Below, piece by piece: positions 21,172 through 29,202 of a stretch of DNA of 64,000 nucleotides (position 1 is the first letter of the stretch; the number at the start of each line of letters is the position of its first letter). Made by a program: the position numbers and the translations under genes. The notes under the pieces were generated by a model that saw only the letters and a program-made list of their open reading frames with translations, was not told the DNA's origin and did not search any database. This DNA is from Paucimonas lemoignei (GTDB taxonomy: Bacteria > Pseudomonadota > Gammaproteobacteria > Burkholderiales > Burkholderiaceae_D). The DNA lies in assembly GCF_004342585.1 (NCBI RefSeq), contig NZ_SLZQ01000004.1, forward strand, positions 248,001 to 312,000, written 5' to 3'.

Positions 21172-22754
21172 TGGCACAGAAAATCAAAGTCAATGTCATG
21201 CCGAACATCGTCGACAAGGTCGTCACGTACTTCGACCCGGTGAAGGGGCGGCAGCGCCTCCAGGCGCGGGCGCAGATGGCGCTGACGGGCTCCTACATCG
21301 GTGCCGACAAATCGCGTCGCAGCTTCCGGAACTGGTTCACGTCCGGCAACAGCGCCGATGATGACCTGCTTCCGGACCTGCCGACGCTGCGAGAGCATTC
21401 GCGCGACCTGATGCGCAATGCGCCGCTGGCTGCCGGCGCCGTCAACACGGTCGTCACGAACGTGGTCGGTACCGGCCTTGCGATGCAGGCGCGCATCGAC
21501 AATCAGTTCCTCGGGCTGACAGATGAGGAAGCGAACCAGTGGCAGAAAAACACTGAGCGCGAGTATCGCCTGTGGTGCGAGAACCGGTTCGAATGCGACG
21601 CCACGTCGACGCAGAACTTCTACGGCATGCAGGATCTGGTGTTCCGCTCGGCGCTAGTCAACGGCGACGTGGTGGCGGTCTTGCCGTCACGGCAGCTGCC
21701 AGGCTGTGCATACGGTCTCAAGGTTCAGGCAGTCGAAGGTGATCGGCTGGCAACGCCGCCCGACCTGATCACCAGCCCGAACATTTTCGGCGGCGTCGAG
21801 GTTGATGACTTCGGTGCGACGGTTGCGCTGCATATCGCGGACCGCCACCCGAATGCGCTCGCCCGGGTGCGAGGCAAGGTCAACTTCACCCGGATCGTGG
21901 TGCGTGGCGAAAAGAGTGGACGTGTCAATGCAATCCATCTGTTCCGCCGCACGCGGCCGGACCAGCGCCGCGGCGAACCGTATCTGGCAGCGGTGATCGA
22001 GCCGCTCAAGCAGCTGGACCGGTACACCGAGGCCGAAATCATGGCCGCCGTCATTTCCGGCATGTTCACGGTCTTCGTCGAGCATGCTGCCGATGAGGGG
22101 GCGCCGGCGCCGATCGATGGTGGCAGCGCGCCAGGCAGCGAGCCGGAAATCCAGCTTGCGTCCGGCGCGATCGTGGACCTCGAGCACGGCGCCAAGGCAA
22201 GCATCGCCAACCCGGGCAGGCCGAACGTGGCGTTCGATCCGTTTGTGATGGCGGTGCTGCGGCAGATCGGCGTTGCACTCGAGCTGCCGTTCGAAGTGCT
22301 GATCAAGCACTACACCGCAAGCTACAGCGCCGCGCGTGCCGCCATGCTCGAGGCGTGGAAGTTCTTCAAGATCCGCCGCATGTGGCTCGCTGACAATTTC
22401 TGCCAGCCGGTCTATGAAACATGGCTGGCAGAGGCGGTTGCCACTGGTCGCATCGCTGCCCCGGGATTCTTCGCGGATCCGGCGGTGCGCAAGGCATGGT
22501 GTGGCGCCGTCTGGCTGGGCGATGGACCGGGAAGTATCGACCCGCTGAAGGAAGCGAATGCAGTCGAAAAACGGATCGATATCGGCTTAACTACGCTGGC
22601 CGAAGAGGTTGCCGCATTCGATGGCGGCGACTGGGAGACGAAGCACTCGCAACGCACAAGGGAACATCGGATGCGCCGCGAGGCCGGGTTGCTGAAATTG
22701 CCGTCCGGGATTGCCGCACCTCCTGATCCACCATCTGACAACACTGACCAATAG
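21171..22754 (+). CDS. Portal protein (lambda gpB family)
   Basis: A 527-residue portal. Recognisable blocks are REHSRDLMRNAPLAAGAVNT, VVTNVVGTGLAMQARIDNQF, VFRSALVNGDVVAVLPSR, HLFRRTRPDQRRGEPYLAAV and VALELPFEVLIKHYTASYSA. It forms the dodecameric channel for DNA entry and exit at one head vertex. Immediately followed by an intrinsic hairpin at 22753. Confidence 0.95.
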   Translation: MAQKIKVNVMPNIVDKVVTYFDPVKGRQRLQARAQMALTGSYIGADKSRRSFRNWFTSGNSADDDLLPDLPTLREHSRDLMRNAPLAAGAVNTVVTNVVGTGLAMQARIDNQFLGLTDEEANQWQKNTEREYRLWCENRFECDATSTQNFYGMQDLVFRSALVNGDVVAVLPSRQLPGCAYGLKVQAVEGDRLATPPDLITSPNIFGGVEVDDFGATVALHIADRHPNALARVRGKVNFTRIVVRGEKSGRVNAIHLFRRTRPDQRRGEPYLAAVIEPLKQLDRYTEAEIMAAVISGMFTVFVEHAADEGAPAPIDGGSAPGSEPEIQLASGAIVDLEHGAKASIANPGRPNVAFDPFVMAVLRQIGVALELPFEVLIKHYTASYSAARAAMLEAWKFFKIRRMWLADNFCQPVYETWLAEAVATGRIAAPGFFADPAVRKAWCGAVWLGDGPGSIDPLKEANAVEKRIDIGLTTLAEEVAAFDGGDWETKHSQRTREHRMRREAGLLKLPSGIAAPPDPPSDNTDQ

Positions 22755-22776
22755 CCCGCTCACGCGGGCTTTTTTA
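22753..22776 (+). terminator. Intercistronic terminator-like hairpin between portal and protease
   Basis: AGCCCGC and GCGGGCT with a TCAC loop, then six T. It overlaps the portal stop codon and lies five bases before the protease ATG. It resembles a full rho-independent terminator within an essential operon. Confidence 0.8.
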
Positions 22777-22781
22777 CGACC

Positions 22782-24113
22782 ATGAAACTACTCGACGTTC
22801 TGACAAGCCCGTGGGCGATCCAGCCCGACAAGCTCCGCGAAATCGGTGAAATCTATGCCACGCATCTGCGCGGCGAAAAGATCGATATCGGCGCCGTGGA
22901 GGCCCGTATCGGCCGCCCGCTGGCAAACGAGCCGCAAAACTACGACATCATCGACGGCGTGGCGATCGTCCCGCTGTTCGGTGTAATCGCCAAGCGCATG
23001 AACCTGTTCTCGCAGATTTCCGGCGGTGCCAGCGCCGAGCTGGCGATCCGTGACCTGCGCGCGGCTGCGGCAGATCCGAACGTCAAGGCGATTATCCTGC
23101 ACATCGACTCGCCAGGCGGAACGGTGGACGGCACCCAGCAGCTGGCTGCGGTGGTGCGTCAGGTTGCGCAGGAAAAGCCGGTATCCGCCCTTGCCGACGG
23201 CACGATGGCCTCGGCAGCGTACTGGATCGGATCGGCTGCGCAAAGCGTCTACATCACCGACAAGACCACTCAGGTCGGGTCGATCGGTGTGGTGGCCACG
23301 CACGTCGATGTCAGCGGGTCGGAGCAGCAGCGCGGCATCAAGACCACTGAAATTTTCGCCGGCAAGTACAAGCGCATTTCGAGCCAGTACGGGCCGCTCA
23401 CGGAGTCCGGCAAGCAAGTCATGCAGGACCACGTGGATTACCTCTATCAGCTCTTTGTCGAATCCGTCGCAGATCACCGCGGCGTGAGCGTCGACAAGGT
23501 GCTGTCCGACATGGCCGACGGCCGTGTCTTTATCGGTCAGCAGGCGATCGATGCTGGACTGGTGGACGGTGTTTCCTCCATGTCCGAACTGATCGCCCAG
23601 ATGGCCAATGCAACAGTGCCAGCCGGTGTGCAGGCGAAACCAACCACCCCACAAAAAGGAAAGCGAATGGATCTCGCAACTTTGAAGAAAGAGCATCCCG
23701 ATCTCGCGCAAGCGTTGATCGAAGAAGGCTTCGCCGCCGGCAAATCGGAAGGCGAGCAAATTGGCGCAACGAACGAGCGTGCACGCATTCTCGGCATCGA
23801 GGCGCATGGCATGCCCGGGCATGAGGCGTTGATTGCAACGCTGAAGGCTGACGGCAAGACCAACCCCGACCAGGCAGCAGCCCAAGTGCTCGCCGCTGAA
23901 AAGGGCAAGCTGAAAACGGCCGCTGCCGATCTGGCCTCGGACGCGCCGGCGCCGGTCCCTGCTGCAGCAGAACCTGCAGGCGCTGCCAAGCCTAAGGCGA
24001 ATGACATTGCCACCCGCGCAAGTGCCATCGTCGCCGAGGAAAAGGCAGCTGGACGCGATATCAGTTACGCCGCAGCAGCTGCCCGGGCGTCGCGCGAACT
24101 CGCCGCCCAGTAA
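22782..24113 (+). CDS. Prohead protease (S49 family) with C-terminal scaffold
   Basis: A 443-residue lambda gpC-like protein. Residues ~60-280 are an S49/ClpP-like peptidase: AIILHIDSPGGTVDG, the catalytic Ser in LADGTMASAAYWIGSAA, and the Lys in EIFAGKYKRISSQYGPL. The remainder (~295-443) is Ala/Lys/Glu-rich scaffold containing ALIEEGFAAGKSEGEQIGAT and RARILGIEAHGMPGHEALI. It processes the prohead during assembly. An internal ribosome site at about 23656 allows separate synthesis of the scaffold. Confidence 0.93.
   Translation: MKLLDVLTSPWAIQPDKLREIGEIYATHLRGEKIDIGAVEARIGRPLANEPQNYDIIDGVAIVPLFGVIAKRMNLFSQISGGASAELAIRDLRAAAADPNVKAIILHIDSPGGTVDGTQQLAAVVRQVAQEKPVSALADGTMASAAYWIGSAAQSVYITDKTTQVGSIGVVATHVDVSGSEQQRGIKTTEIFAGKYKRISSQYGPLTESGKQVMQDHVDYLYQLFVESVADHRGVSVDKVLSDMADGRVFIGQQAIDAGLVDGVSSMSELIAQMANATVPAGVQAKPTTPQKGKRMDLATLKKEHPDLAQALIEEGFAAGKSEGEQIGATNERARILGIEAHGMPGHEALIATLKADGKTNPDQAAAQVLAAEKGKLKTAAADLASDAPAPVPAAAEPAGAAKPKANDIATRASAIVAEEKAAGRDISYAAAAARASRELAAQ
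23667..24113 (+). CDS. Nested scaffold protein from an internal start
   Basis: Within the protease gene, AAAAAGGAAAGCGA precedes an in-frame ATG at 23667. The internal product would be 148 residues (MDLATLKKEHPDLAQALIEE...), covering the scaffold part only. Lambda Nu3 and related head scaffolds are made in this way from the 3' end of the protease gene. The good ribosome site is seen; internal translation is inferred. Confidence 0.65.
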   Translation: MDLATLKKEHPDLAQALIEEGFAAGKSEGEQIGATNERARILGIEAHGMPGHEALIATLKADGKTNPDQAAAQVLAAEKGKLKTAAADLASDAPAPVPAAAEPAGAAKPKANDIATRASAIVAEEKAAGRDISYAAAAARASRELAAQ

Positions 24114-24150
24114 TCCCGATTAACTGTTCATTACACAAGGACAAAACATC

Positions 24151-24525
24151 ATGCGAATCGCAGGACTCATCGTTAACTACTTGGCCGAAACCGCTCTGGC
24201 CAAGAACCGCATCGTCTGCTTCGGCGCCACTGACGGCTCCGTCAAGCAGTCCGCCGCAGCAACCGACTTCCACATCGGTGTGACCGAAGGCTTTGCCTAT
24301 GCCATCGGTGACCGTCCGGACATCGTGCGCACTGGCTTGGCCGACGTCGAATACGGCGGCGTTGTTACCCGTGGCCAGCCGCTGACTTCCGATGCGCAGG
24401 GCCGCGCTGTTGCAGCTGCCCCGGCCGCCGGCGCCAACAACCGAATCATCGGCTATGCCGAAGTGTCTGGTGTTGCTGGCGACATCGGTAGCGTCTTCCT
24501 CGGTGCGGAACAGATTCAGGGTTAA
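24151..24525 (+). CDS. Head decoration / capsid cement protein
   Basis: A 124-residue protein (MRIAGLIVNYLAETALAKNR, IVCFGATDGSVKQSAAATDF, HIGVTEGFAYAIGDR, then YGGVVTRGQPLTSDAQGRAV). This is the DUF2190-like/gpD-type decoration family that trims expanded capsids. It lies between scaffold and capsid genes as lambda D does. A purine-rich ACAAGGAC gives the ribosome site. Confidence 0.83.
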   Translation: MRIAGLIVNYLAETALAKNRIVCFGATDGSVKQSAAATDFHIGVTEGFAYAIGDRPDIVRTGLADVEYGGVVTRGQPLTSDAQGRAVAAAPAAGANNRIIGYAEVSGVAGDIGSVFLGAEQIQG

Positions 24526-24579
24526 TCCCGGCTCTGACCCAGTAACCGACTCACATACCCAATTTTTCAGGAGCCAAAC

Positions 24580-25512
24580 ATGAGTGCAGCAGCACCGTTT
24601 CCCATCAATGCAGCAGTAATCCAGGCGATCGTCATCGCTTATCGCAACGCCAAGATGATCGCCGACGGCGTCATGCCGCGTGTTCAGGTCGGCACGCAGG
24701 ACTTCAAGTATCTGCGTCAGAACATGGCGGACCAGTTCACCGTGCAAGAAACTCGCGTCGGACGTAAGAGCGCGCCGAACCAGGTGGAAACCGTCGGTGA
24801 TCTGGTGCCGGCGACCGTGTTCGAATACGGTCTGGACGAGATCGTTCCTGTCAACGACATCAAGAACGCGGCACCGGGTGTTGACCCGGTTGCGAACGCT
24901 GCCGAATTCGTCATGAAGCTGGTGACGCTCGACCGCGAAGTCCGCGTGGCCAACACCGTGTTCAACCCGGCAAACCACGTCAACAAAACGACACTGGCAG
25001 GTAACGCGCAATGGTCTGATTACGTTAATTCTGATCCGGTTACCGCGATCCTGACCAATCTCGACACTCCGGTGATCCGCCCGAATGTGATGGCGATCGG
25101 CCGTGCCGCATGGACCAAGCTGATTCTGCATCCGAAAGTCATTGACTACGTCAACGGCAAGGGCGGCACCAGCGGTGGCGTCACCCGTCAGCAGTTGGCC
25201 GATGCCCTCGAGTTGGAAGAGATTCTGGTCGGCGAGGCATTCGTCAACACCGCCAAGAAGGGCCAGGCAGCGTCCTATCAGCGCGCATGGGGCAAACACT
25301 GCGCACTGATTTACCGTGAGCAGCCGACGGATGTATCCCGCGCGACCACTTGGGGCTTCACTGCCGAGTGGGGTGATCGCGTTGCCGACACGCAGTACGG
25401 CAAGGATTTCGGTGGCCTCGAAGGTGGCTACAAGACCCGCGCCGGCGAACGCGTCAACGAAGTCGTCAGCGCACCGGACCTGTCCTACTTCTTCCAGAAC
25501 GCGATCGCCTGA
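24580..25512 (+). CDS. Major capsid protein
   Basis: A 310-residue shell protein (INAAVIQAIVIAYRNAKMIA, DGVMPRVQVGTQDFKYLRQN, LVTLDREVRVANTVFNPANH, NVMAIGRAAWTKLILHPKVI). The layout fits the capsid families of phages carrying gpD-like cement proteins. A clean CAGGAG ribosome site precedes the ATG. The gene is followed by a perfect terminator-like hairpin, common after capsid genes. Confidence 0.9.
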   Translation: MSAAAPFPINAAVIQAIVIAYRNAKMIADGVMPRVQVGTQDFKYLRQNMADQFTVQETRVGRKSAPNQVETVGDLVPATVFEYGLDEIVPVNDIKNAAPGVDPVANAAEFVMKLVTLDREVRVANTVFNPANHVNKTTLAGNAQWSDYVNSDPVTAILTNLDTPVIRPNVMAIGRAAWTKLILHPKVIDYVNGKGGTSGGVTRQQLADALELEEILVGEAFVNTAKKGQAASYQRAWGKHCALIYREQPTDVSRATTWGFTAEWGDRVADTQYGKDFGGLEGGYKTRAGERVNEVVSAPDLSYFFQNAIA

Positions 25513-25539
25513 TCGTAGCCCGGCAGATATCCCATCAAT

Positions 25540-25565
25540 GAGCCCGTCTCCGGACGGGCTCTTTT
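25540..25565 (+). terminator. Terminator-like hairpin after the capsid gene
   Basis: GAGCCCGTC and GACGGGCTC form nine perfect pairs with a TCCG loop, then TTTTC. It may adjust capsid mRNA levels relative to downstream genes or protect the 3' end. Confidence 0.82.
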
Positions 25566-25580
25566 CTTTGCGAGGAATAC

Positions 25581-25751
25581 ATGAAATTCAATGTCAACTG
25601 GAATCTCGACATGGGCGACAAGCAGCACAAGGCTGGCGACGTGATCGATCTGAAGGAAAAGGAAGCCGAGCCGCTGGTCGCATCCGGTGTGCTGACCCCG
25701 GTCGGTAAGGCTGCCGAAGGCGCAGAAGGCGGTACCGGCTCAACCCAATAA
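25581..25751 (+). CDS. Small phage head-region protein, 56 aa
   Basis: A 56-residue protein (MKFNVNWNLDMGDKQHKAGD, VIDLKEKEAEPLVASGVLTP) with a Gly/Ala-rich tail. Small proteins of this 'K-x-G-D-V-I-D-L...A-x-x-L-I-x-x-G' pattern are common next to capsid genes; function unknown. A GCGAGGAA ribosome site precedes the ATG at 25581. Confidence 0.7.
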   Translation: MKFNVNWNLDMGDKQHKAGDVIDLKEKEAEPLVASGVLTPVGKAAEGAEGGTGSTQ

Positions 25752-25762
25752 GCGAGAAACCA

Positions 25763-26068
25763 ATGTTTGCCGAGGACATGTCGGTATTTTTCAACCCCGC
25801 AGAACATGCGCATGAAGCCACCAGGCAGATGCCTGATGGTTCGACCCAGTCAGCGGCGGTAATTTTCGACCGACCAGATTCGCTCTTCGTGGGCGATATG
25901 GTGCAGGGACCAAATGTGGAAATCCTGTATCCGGTTGGATCGCTCGAGGGGCTTGATCACGGCGATACGCTGACGATCGATTCCCTTTTCTGGAAAGTTA
26001 CCTCGCTGCCTGAGCGGACTGAAGACGGCCGGCTCATGAAGGCGCAACTCAAAGAGGTGAATGCATGA
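25763..26068 (+). CDS. Head-tail joining protein (FII-like)
   Basis: A 101-residue beta-rich protein (MFAEDMSVFFNPAEHAHEAT, DRPDSLFVGDMVQGPNVEIL, DTLTIDSLFWKVTSLPERTE). The pattern matches lambda gpFII-type attachment proteins that form the ring to which the tail binds. Its stop overlaps the start of the next gene by four bases. Confidence 0.75.
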   Translation: MFAEDMSVFFNPAEHAHEATRQMPDGSTQSAAVIFDRPDSLFVGDMVQGPNVEILYPVGSLEGLDHGDTLTIDSLFWKVTSLPERTEDGRLMKAQLKEVNA

Positions 26069-26640
26069 GCGCACAACGCAAACTGATCCGTCACGCGGTG
26101 CGGGATGCGCTGAATGCCGTGCCTTTGCTGGCTGGGCGTGTCAAGGCATCGCGCGTCTATCCGGTCGCTGCAAAGAATTGCCCGGTCGTTCTGGTTTATA
26201 CCGAGCGCGACCCGGCAACGAAGAGCAACGACTTCATGCAGAAGCGCGACCTGCAGTTGAAGATCATCGTCATTGTCCAGGCGGACGCCGATGCTGACGA
26301 CGCGCTTGATGATCTGTGCGAGGCAATCGAAGTGCAGTTAGAAGCGCACATGGACGGCATGATTATGCCGTCCAGTCAGCTGGCGGATTTGGTCGACAGC
26401 GCGCAATACATCGACACCGTTCTGACCTATCAGGGTGAGGACGGGCGCGCTGACTTCGTCCATGCGGAAATGCAGTACACGATTTCGTATTACCACGAAC
26501 CGGCTTATGAGTTTGACGAGCTGGGCAAGGTAAGTGTCGTGATCGATATGGCAAATCCCCGCAATGACCCGCCCGAGCCGCACACACCAGACGGACAGGT
26601 TGATGCTCGCGCAGACATCGTTTTCCCCGTCGACCCATAA
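26065..26640 (+). CDS. Tail terminator / neck protein
   Basis: A 191-residue protein (MSAQRKLIRHAVRDALNAVP, VVLVYTERDPATKSNDFMQK, RDLQLKIIVIVQADADADDA). The alpha-beta pattern with strand LKIIVIVQA and the following helix LDDLCEAIEVQLEAH resembles tail terminators of the gpU/Mu gp37 type. Such proteins cap the tail tube. The acidic Pro-rich C-terminus is extra. It is located between joining and sheath genes, where a terminator is expected. Confidence 0.65.
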   Translation: MSAQRKLIRHAVRDALNAVPLLAGRVKASRVYPVAAKNCPVVLVYTERDPATKSNDFMQKRDLQLKIIVIVQADADADDALDDLCEAIEVQLEAHMDGMIMPSSQLADLVDSAQYIDTVLTYQGEDGRADFVHAEMQYTISYYHEPAYEFDELGKVSVVIDMANPRNDPPEPHTPDGQVDARADIVFPVDP

Positions 26641-26659
26641 CACCAGTTAGGAACCCTTT

Positions 26660-26848
26660 ATGAAAATCATCACAATTCAGCCGGTCGAAGGCCGGCTGGT
26701 TCGCGATCCCGGTACCGGGCGCGAAATCCAAGGCCCGACACAGGTCGACGGCGACGACGGATTCTGGATCCGTCGCGTAGCCGACGGCGACGTGGCGGTT
26801 GTTGACGAACCTGTCGAGTCGCAGGCTGCGAAGAAGGGATCGAAATAA
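26660..26848 (+). CDS. DUF2635 protein (Mu gp38-like)
   Basis: A 62-residue protein (MKIITIQPVEGRLVRDPGTG, then GFWIRRVADGDVAVVDE). This 'P-x-x-G-x-x-V-R-D-P-x-T-G-x...W-x-R-R-x-x-D-G-D-V' pattern is DUF2635, found just before the sheath gene in Mu-like tails. Role unknown. It overlaps the sheath start by one base. Confidence 0.8.
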   Translation: MKIITIQPVEGRLVRDPGTGREIQGPTQVDGDDGFWIRRVADGDVAVVDEPVESQAAKKGSK

Positions 26849-28326
26849 TGAGCATCAGCTTCAATCAAATTCCGGTCAACCTTCTGACGCCGGGCCAGTA
26901 CGTCGAATTCGACAATTCGAAAGCGAACAAAGGGCTGGTCGTGATGCCGAACCGCATCCTGATCCTCGCCCAGATGCTTGCTGCCGGTAGCGCGGCGGCA
27001 AATGTGCCGTTCATCGCCACGCGTCTGGCTGACGTCCAGGCTTCCTGTGGCCGTGGCTCGCACGCTGCGCTGATGTTCGAAGCGTCGCAGGGCGTGACCG
27101 ACACTGTCGAAACTACCATCATCCCGCTGGCCGATAACGGTGCTGGCGTCGCGGCAACCGGTTCGCTGGCCATTACCGGTGCGCCGACGCAGGCTGGCCT
27201 GATCAATGCTTATATCGCCGGTGTGCTGGTCCAGGCGGCTGTTGCGGTAACCGACACCCCGACTACGATTGCGGCGGCGCTGGCGGCGGCGATCAATGCC
27301 AACCCGGACCTGCCGGTCACTGCGGCAGCTGCGGTCGGTACCGTCACGCTGACGGCTCGCAACAAGGGCACGCTCGGCAACGATATCGACCTGCGGCTGA
27401 ATTACTACCCGCAGTCGCAGGCGACGCCGGCTGGCATCAATGTAGCCATCACGGCGATGGCCAATGGCGCCGGCGACCCGTCGATCGCCACCGCGCTCGC
27501 GAATCTGGGTGAAACGCAGTACAACACCATCCTGATCGGCCTAAATGACGGCGCCACGCTGCAGCTGCTCGAAACTGAGCTGACGTCGCGCTGGGGGCCG
27601 CTCAAGCAGAACGATGGCCGTGCGCACACTGCTGTTCGCGGCACCGTCGGTACGCTGAACACGTGGGCCAACTCCCGCAACAGCGAGCACGTGATTTCGT
27701 GGTCGGTCGAGCAAGGTGGTTCGCCCATGCCGACATGGAAGCATGCGGCCGTGTGGGGCACGATCTGCGCGTTCTACCTCGGCGGCATCGACCCGGCACG
27801 TCCGGTGCAGACCTTGGTCGGTCCGGGCCTGCTGCCGGCGACGCAGGAAAAGCGGTTCACCCGGGCAGAGCGCAACAACCTGCTCAGTTACGGTCTGGCG
27901 ACCTACATCGCCGATGCGGGCGGCAATCTGATGGTGGAGCGTGCAGTCACGACCTACACCCAGAACGCCGGCGGTTTCGTCGACCCCAGCTATCGCGACG
28001 CCGAAACGATGTACACGCTGTCGTACCTGCGTTACAGCGTCCGGGCCCGCATCGCGCAGAAATTCCCGCGCTACAAGCTGGCGAACGACGGCACCAACTT
28101 CGCCCCGGGGCAGGCGATCGTCACGCCGCGCACTATCCGCGGCGAACTGATCGCACTGTTCCGCGACTGGGAGGAAGTCGGTCTGGTCGAGAGCTTCGAC
28201 CAGTTCAAGGCTGACCTGATCGTCGAGCGCAGCTCCACTGACGTCAATCGCGTCGATGTGTTGCTGCCGCCTGACCTGATCAACCAGTTCCGCGTCTTCG
28301 CGGCGAAGCTGGAATTCCGGCTGTAA
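26848..28326 (+). CDS. Contractile tail sheath protein (Mu gpL-like)
   Basis: A 492-residue sheath subunit. Key blocks are ISFNQIPVNLLTPGQYVEFD at the N-terminus (domain anchoring to neighbours), a Thr/Ala/Val-rich immunoglobulin-like middle (residues ~90-190), and conserved C-terminal elements TYTQNAGGFVDPSYRDAETM, RYSVRARIAQKFPRYKLAND and IRGELIALFRDWEEVGLVES. Sheath contraction drives the tube through the host envelope, which shows that the phage is a myovirus. Confidence 0.95.
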   Translation: MSISFNQIPVNLLTPGQYVEFDNSKANKGLVVMPNRILILAQMLAAGSAAANVPFIATRLADVQASCGRGSHAALMFEASQGVTDTVETTIIPLADNGAGVAATGSLAITGAPTQAGLINAYIAGVLVQAAVAVTDTPTTIAAALAAAINANPDLPVTAAAAVGTVTLTARNKGTLGNDIDLRLNYYPQSQATPAGINVAITAMANGAGDPSIATALANLGETQYNTILIGLNDGATLQLLETELTSRWGPLKQNDGRAHTAVRGTVGTLNTWANSRNSEHVISWSVEQGGSPMPTWKHAAVWGTICAFYLGGIDPARPVQTLVGPGLLPATQEKRFTRAERNNLLSYGLATYIADAGGNLMVERAVTTYTQNAGGFVDPSYRDAETMYTLSYLRYSVRARIAQKFPRYKLANDGTNFAPGQAIVTPRTIRGELIALFRDWEEVGLVESFDQFKADLIVERSSTDVNRVDVLLPPDLINQFRVFAAKLEFRL

Positions 28327-28379
28327 TCAACCCTGCGGGCCGGCTTTAGCGCTGGCCCGTTCTTCACAAGGAAAGCACC

Positions 28380-28739
28380 ATGGCAGACAAGAAATTCACC
28401 GGCACGGCGTATATCAGCCTGAACGGCCGCCGCGTCGGTACCGTGCCCGGCAGCGGCAAACTCAGCCCGGGCGGCGTAGTGCGCACCCCGATGGCAATCG
28501 ATGGCGGTGTGACCGGCTACACCGAAAAGCCGCAGCACGCGGAAATCGAATGCGAAATCGCAATGAGCGGCGATGTCGACATCATGGAAATCAACAACGC
28601 AACCGACATGACCATCATGTTCGAGACCGATAGCGGCCAGGCATACGTCGTGCGCAATGCGGCAGTGACTGAACCCCTGAAGCACGAAGCCGAGAAGACT
28701 CCTGCCAAGTTCTTCGGATCGAAAGCGGAGCCCGTCTAA
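28380..28739 (+). CDS. Tail tube protein (Mu gpM-like)
   Basis: A 119-residue protein (KFTGTAYISLNGRRVGTVPG, GYTEKPQHAEIECEIAMSGD, TDMTIMFETDSGQAYVVRNA). The size and beta pattern fit tail tube proteins of Mu-like phages (PF10618). The 53-base gap before it holds a GC-rich dyad (GGGCC...GGCCC, 28336-28355) without a U-run. The start of the next gene is directly after its stop. Confidence 0.9.
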   Translation: MADKKFTGTAYISLNGRRVGTVPGSGKLSPGGVVRTPMAIDGGVTGYTEKPQHAEIECEIAMSGDVDIMEINNATDMTIMFETDSGQAYVVRNAAVTEPLKHEAEKTPAKFFGSKAEPV

Positions 28740-29063
28740 ATGGAAACGACAGCTAACAATGCAGCGAACGTCGTTCGCCAGCAGACCGGTGAAGTCATTC
28801 CATTCCGGCTTGCTTACCCGATCAAGCTCAAGGATGGCACTACGCTCGAGGTGCTGAACTTGCGTCGTCCGGTAGGTCGTGAAATGAGGAACATCGAAGT
28901 CACTGGCCGCAAGCCTTTCGACCTCACGCTTCAGGTTGTGCAGGCAACCTGTGGCCTCACTCATGATGAAGCGGACCTTCTGGATGGCGGTGATGTGAAC
29001 GAAATCATGGAGGTCGTTCTGCCTTTTTTGGAAACTGGCCGTGGCGGGAAGCAGTCAAGCTGA
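28740..29063 (+). CDS. Tail assembly chaperone, short form (Mu gp41-like)
   Basis: A 107-residue protein (IPFRLAYPIKLKDGTTLEVL, NLRRPVGREMRNIEVTGRKP, VVQATCGLTHDEADLLDGGD). It fits the Phage_TAC_7/Mu gp41 chaperones that coat the tape measure during tail assembly. A slippery TTTTTTG at 29024-29030 in the right phase allows a minus-one frameshift to a longer form (see 29024-29188). Confidence 0.88.
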   Translation: METTANNAANVVRQQTGEVIPFRLAYPIKLKDGTTLEVLNLRRPVGREMRNIEVTGRKPFDLTLQVVQATCGLTHDEADLLDGGDVNEIMEVVLPFLETGRGGKQSS

Positions 29064-29188
29064 TCGCTTGGGCTTTCCGCTGGACTCCTGATGTGATCTG
29101 GAATCTCGACACGGCGGATCTGGACTTTTGGGCGGACATCGCCAAGGAAAAATACGAGGCGATGAAGAAGGCATCATCGTCCTCCTGA
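29024..29188 (+). CDS. Frameshift extension of the tail assembly chaperone
   Basis: At 29024-29030 the heptamer T-TTT-TTG lies in the X-XXY-YYZ phase of the chaperone frame. After a -1 slip, reading resumes at GGA (29030) and runs GNWPWREAVKLIAWAFRWTP, DVIWNLDTADLDFWADIAKE, KYEAMKKASSSS to TGA at 29186-29188. The full fusion is 149 residues. The extension is rich in Trp and helical, as in the long forms (gpGT-type) of tail chaperones, and lies directly before the tape measure. The heptamer and frames are seen; frameshifting is inferred. Confidence 0.8.
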   Translation, partial: FFGNWPWREAVKLIAWAFRWTPDVIWNLDTADLDFWADIAKEKYEAMKKASSSS

Positions 29189-29202
29189 AACAAGGATTCA
29201 AC

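Noticed and set aside
24061-25299. 412-codon open frame on the minus strand across the decoration and capsid genes
   Set aside because: No ribosome site and no recognisable motif, and it is antisense to two supported structural genes.
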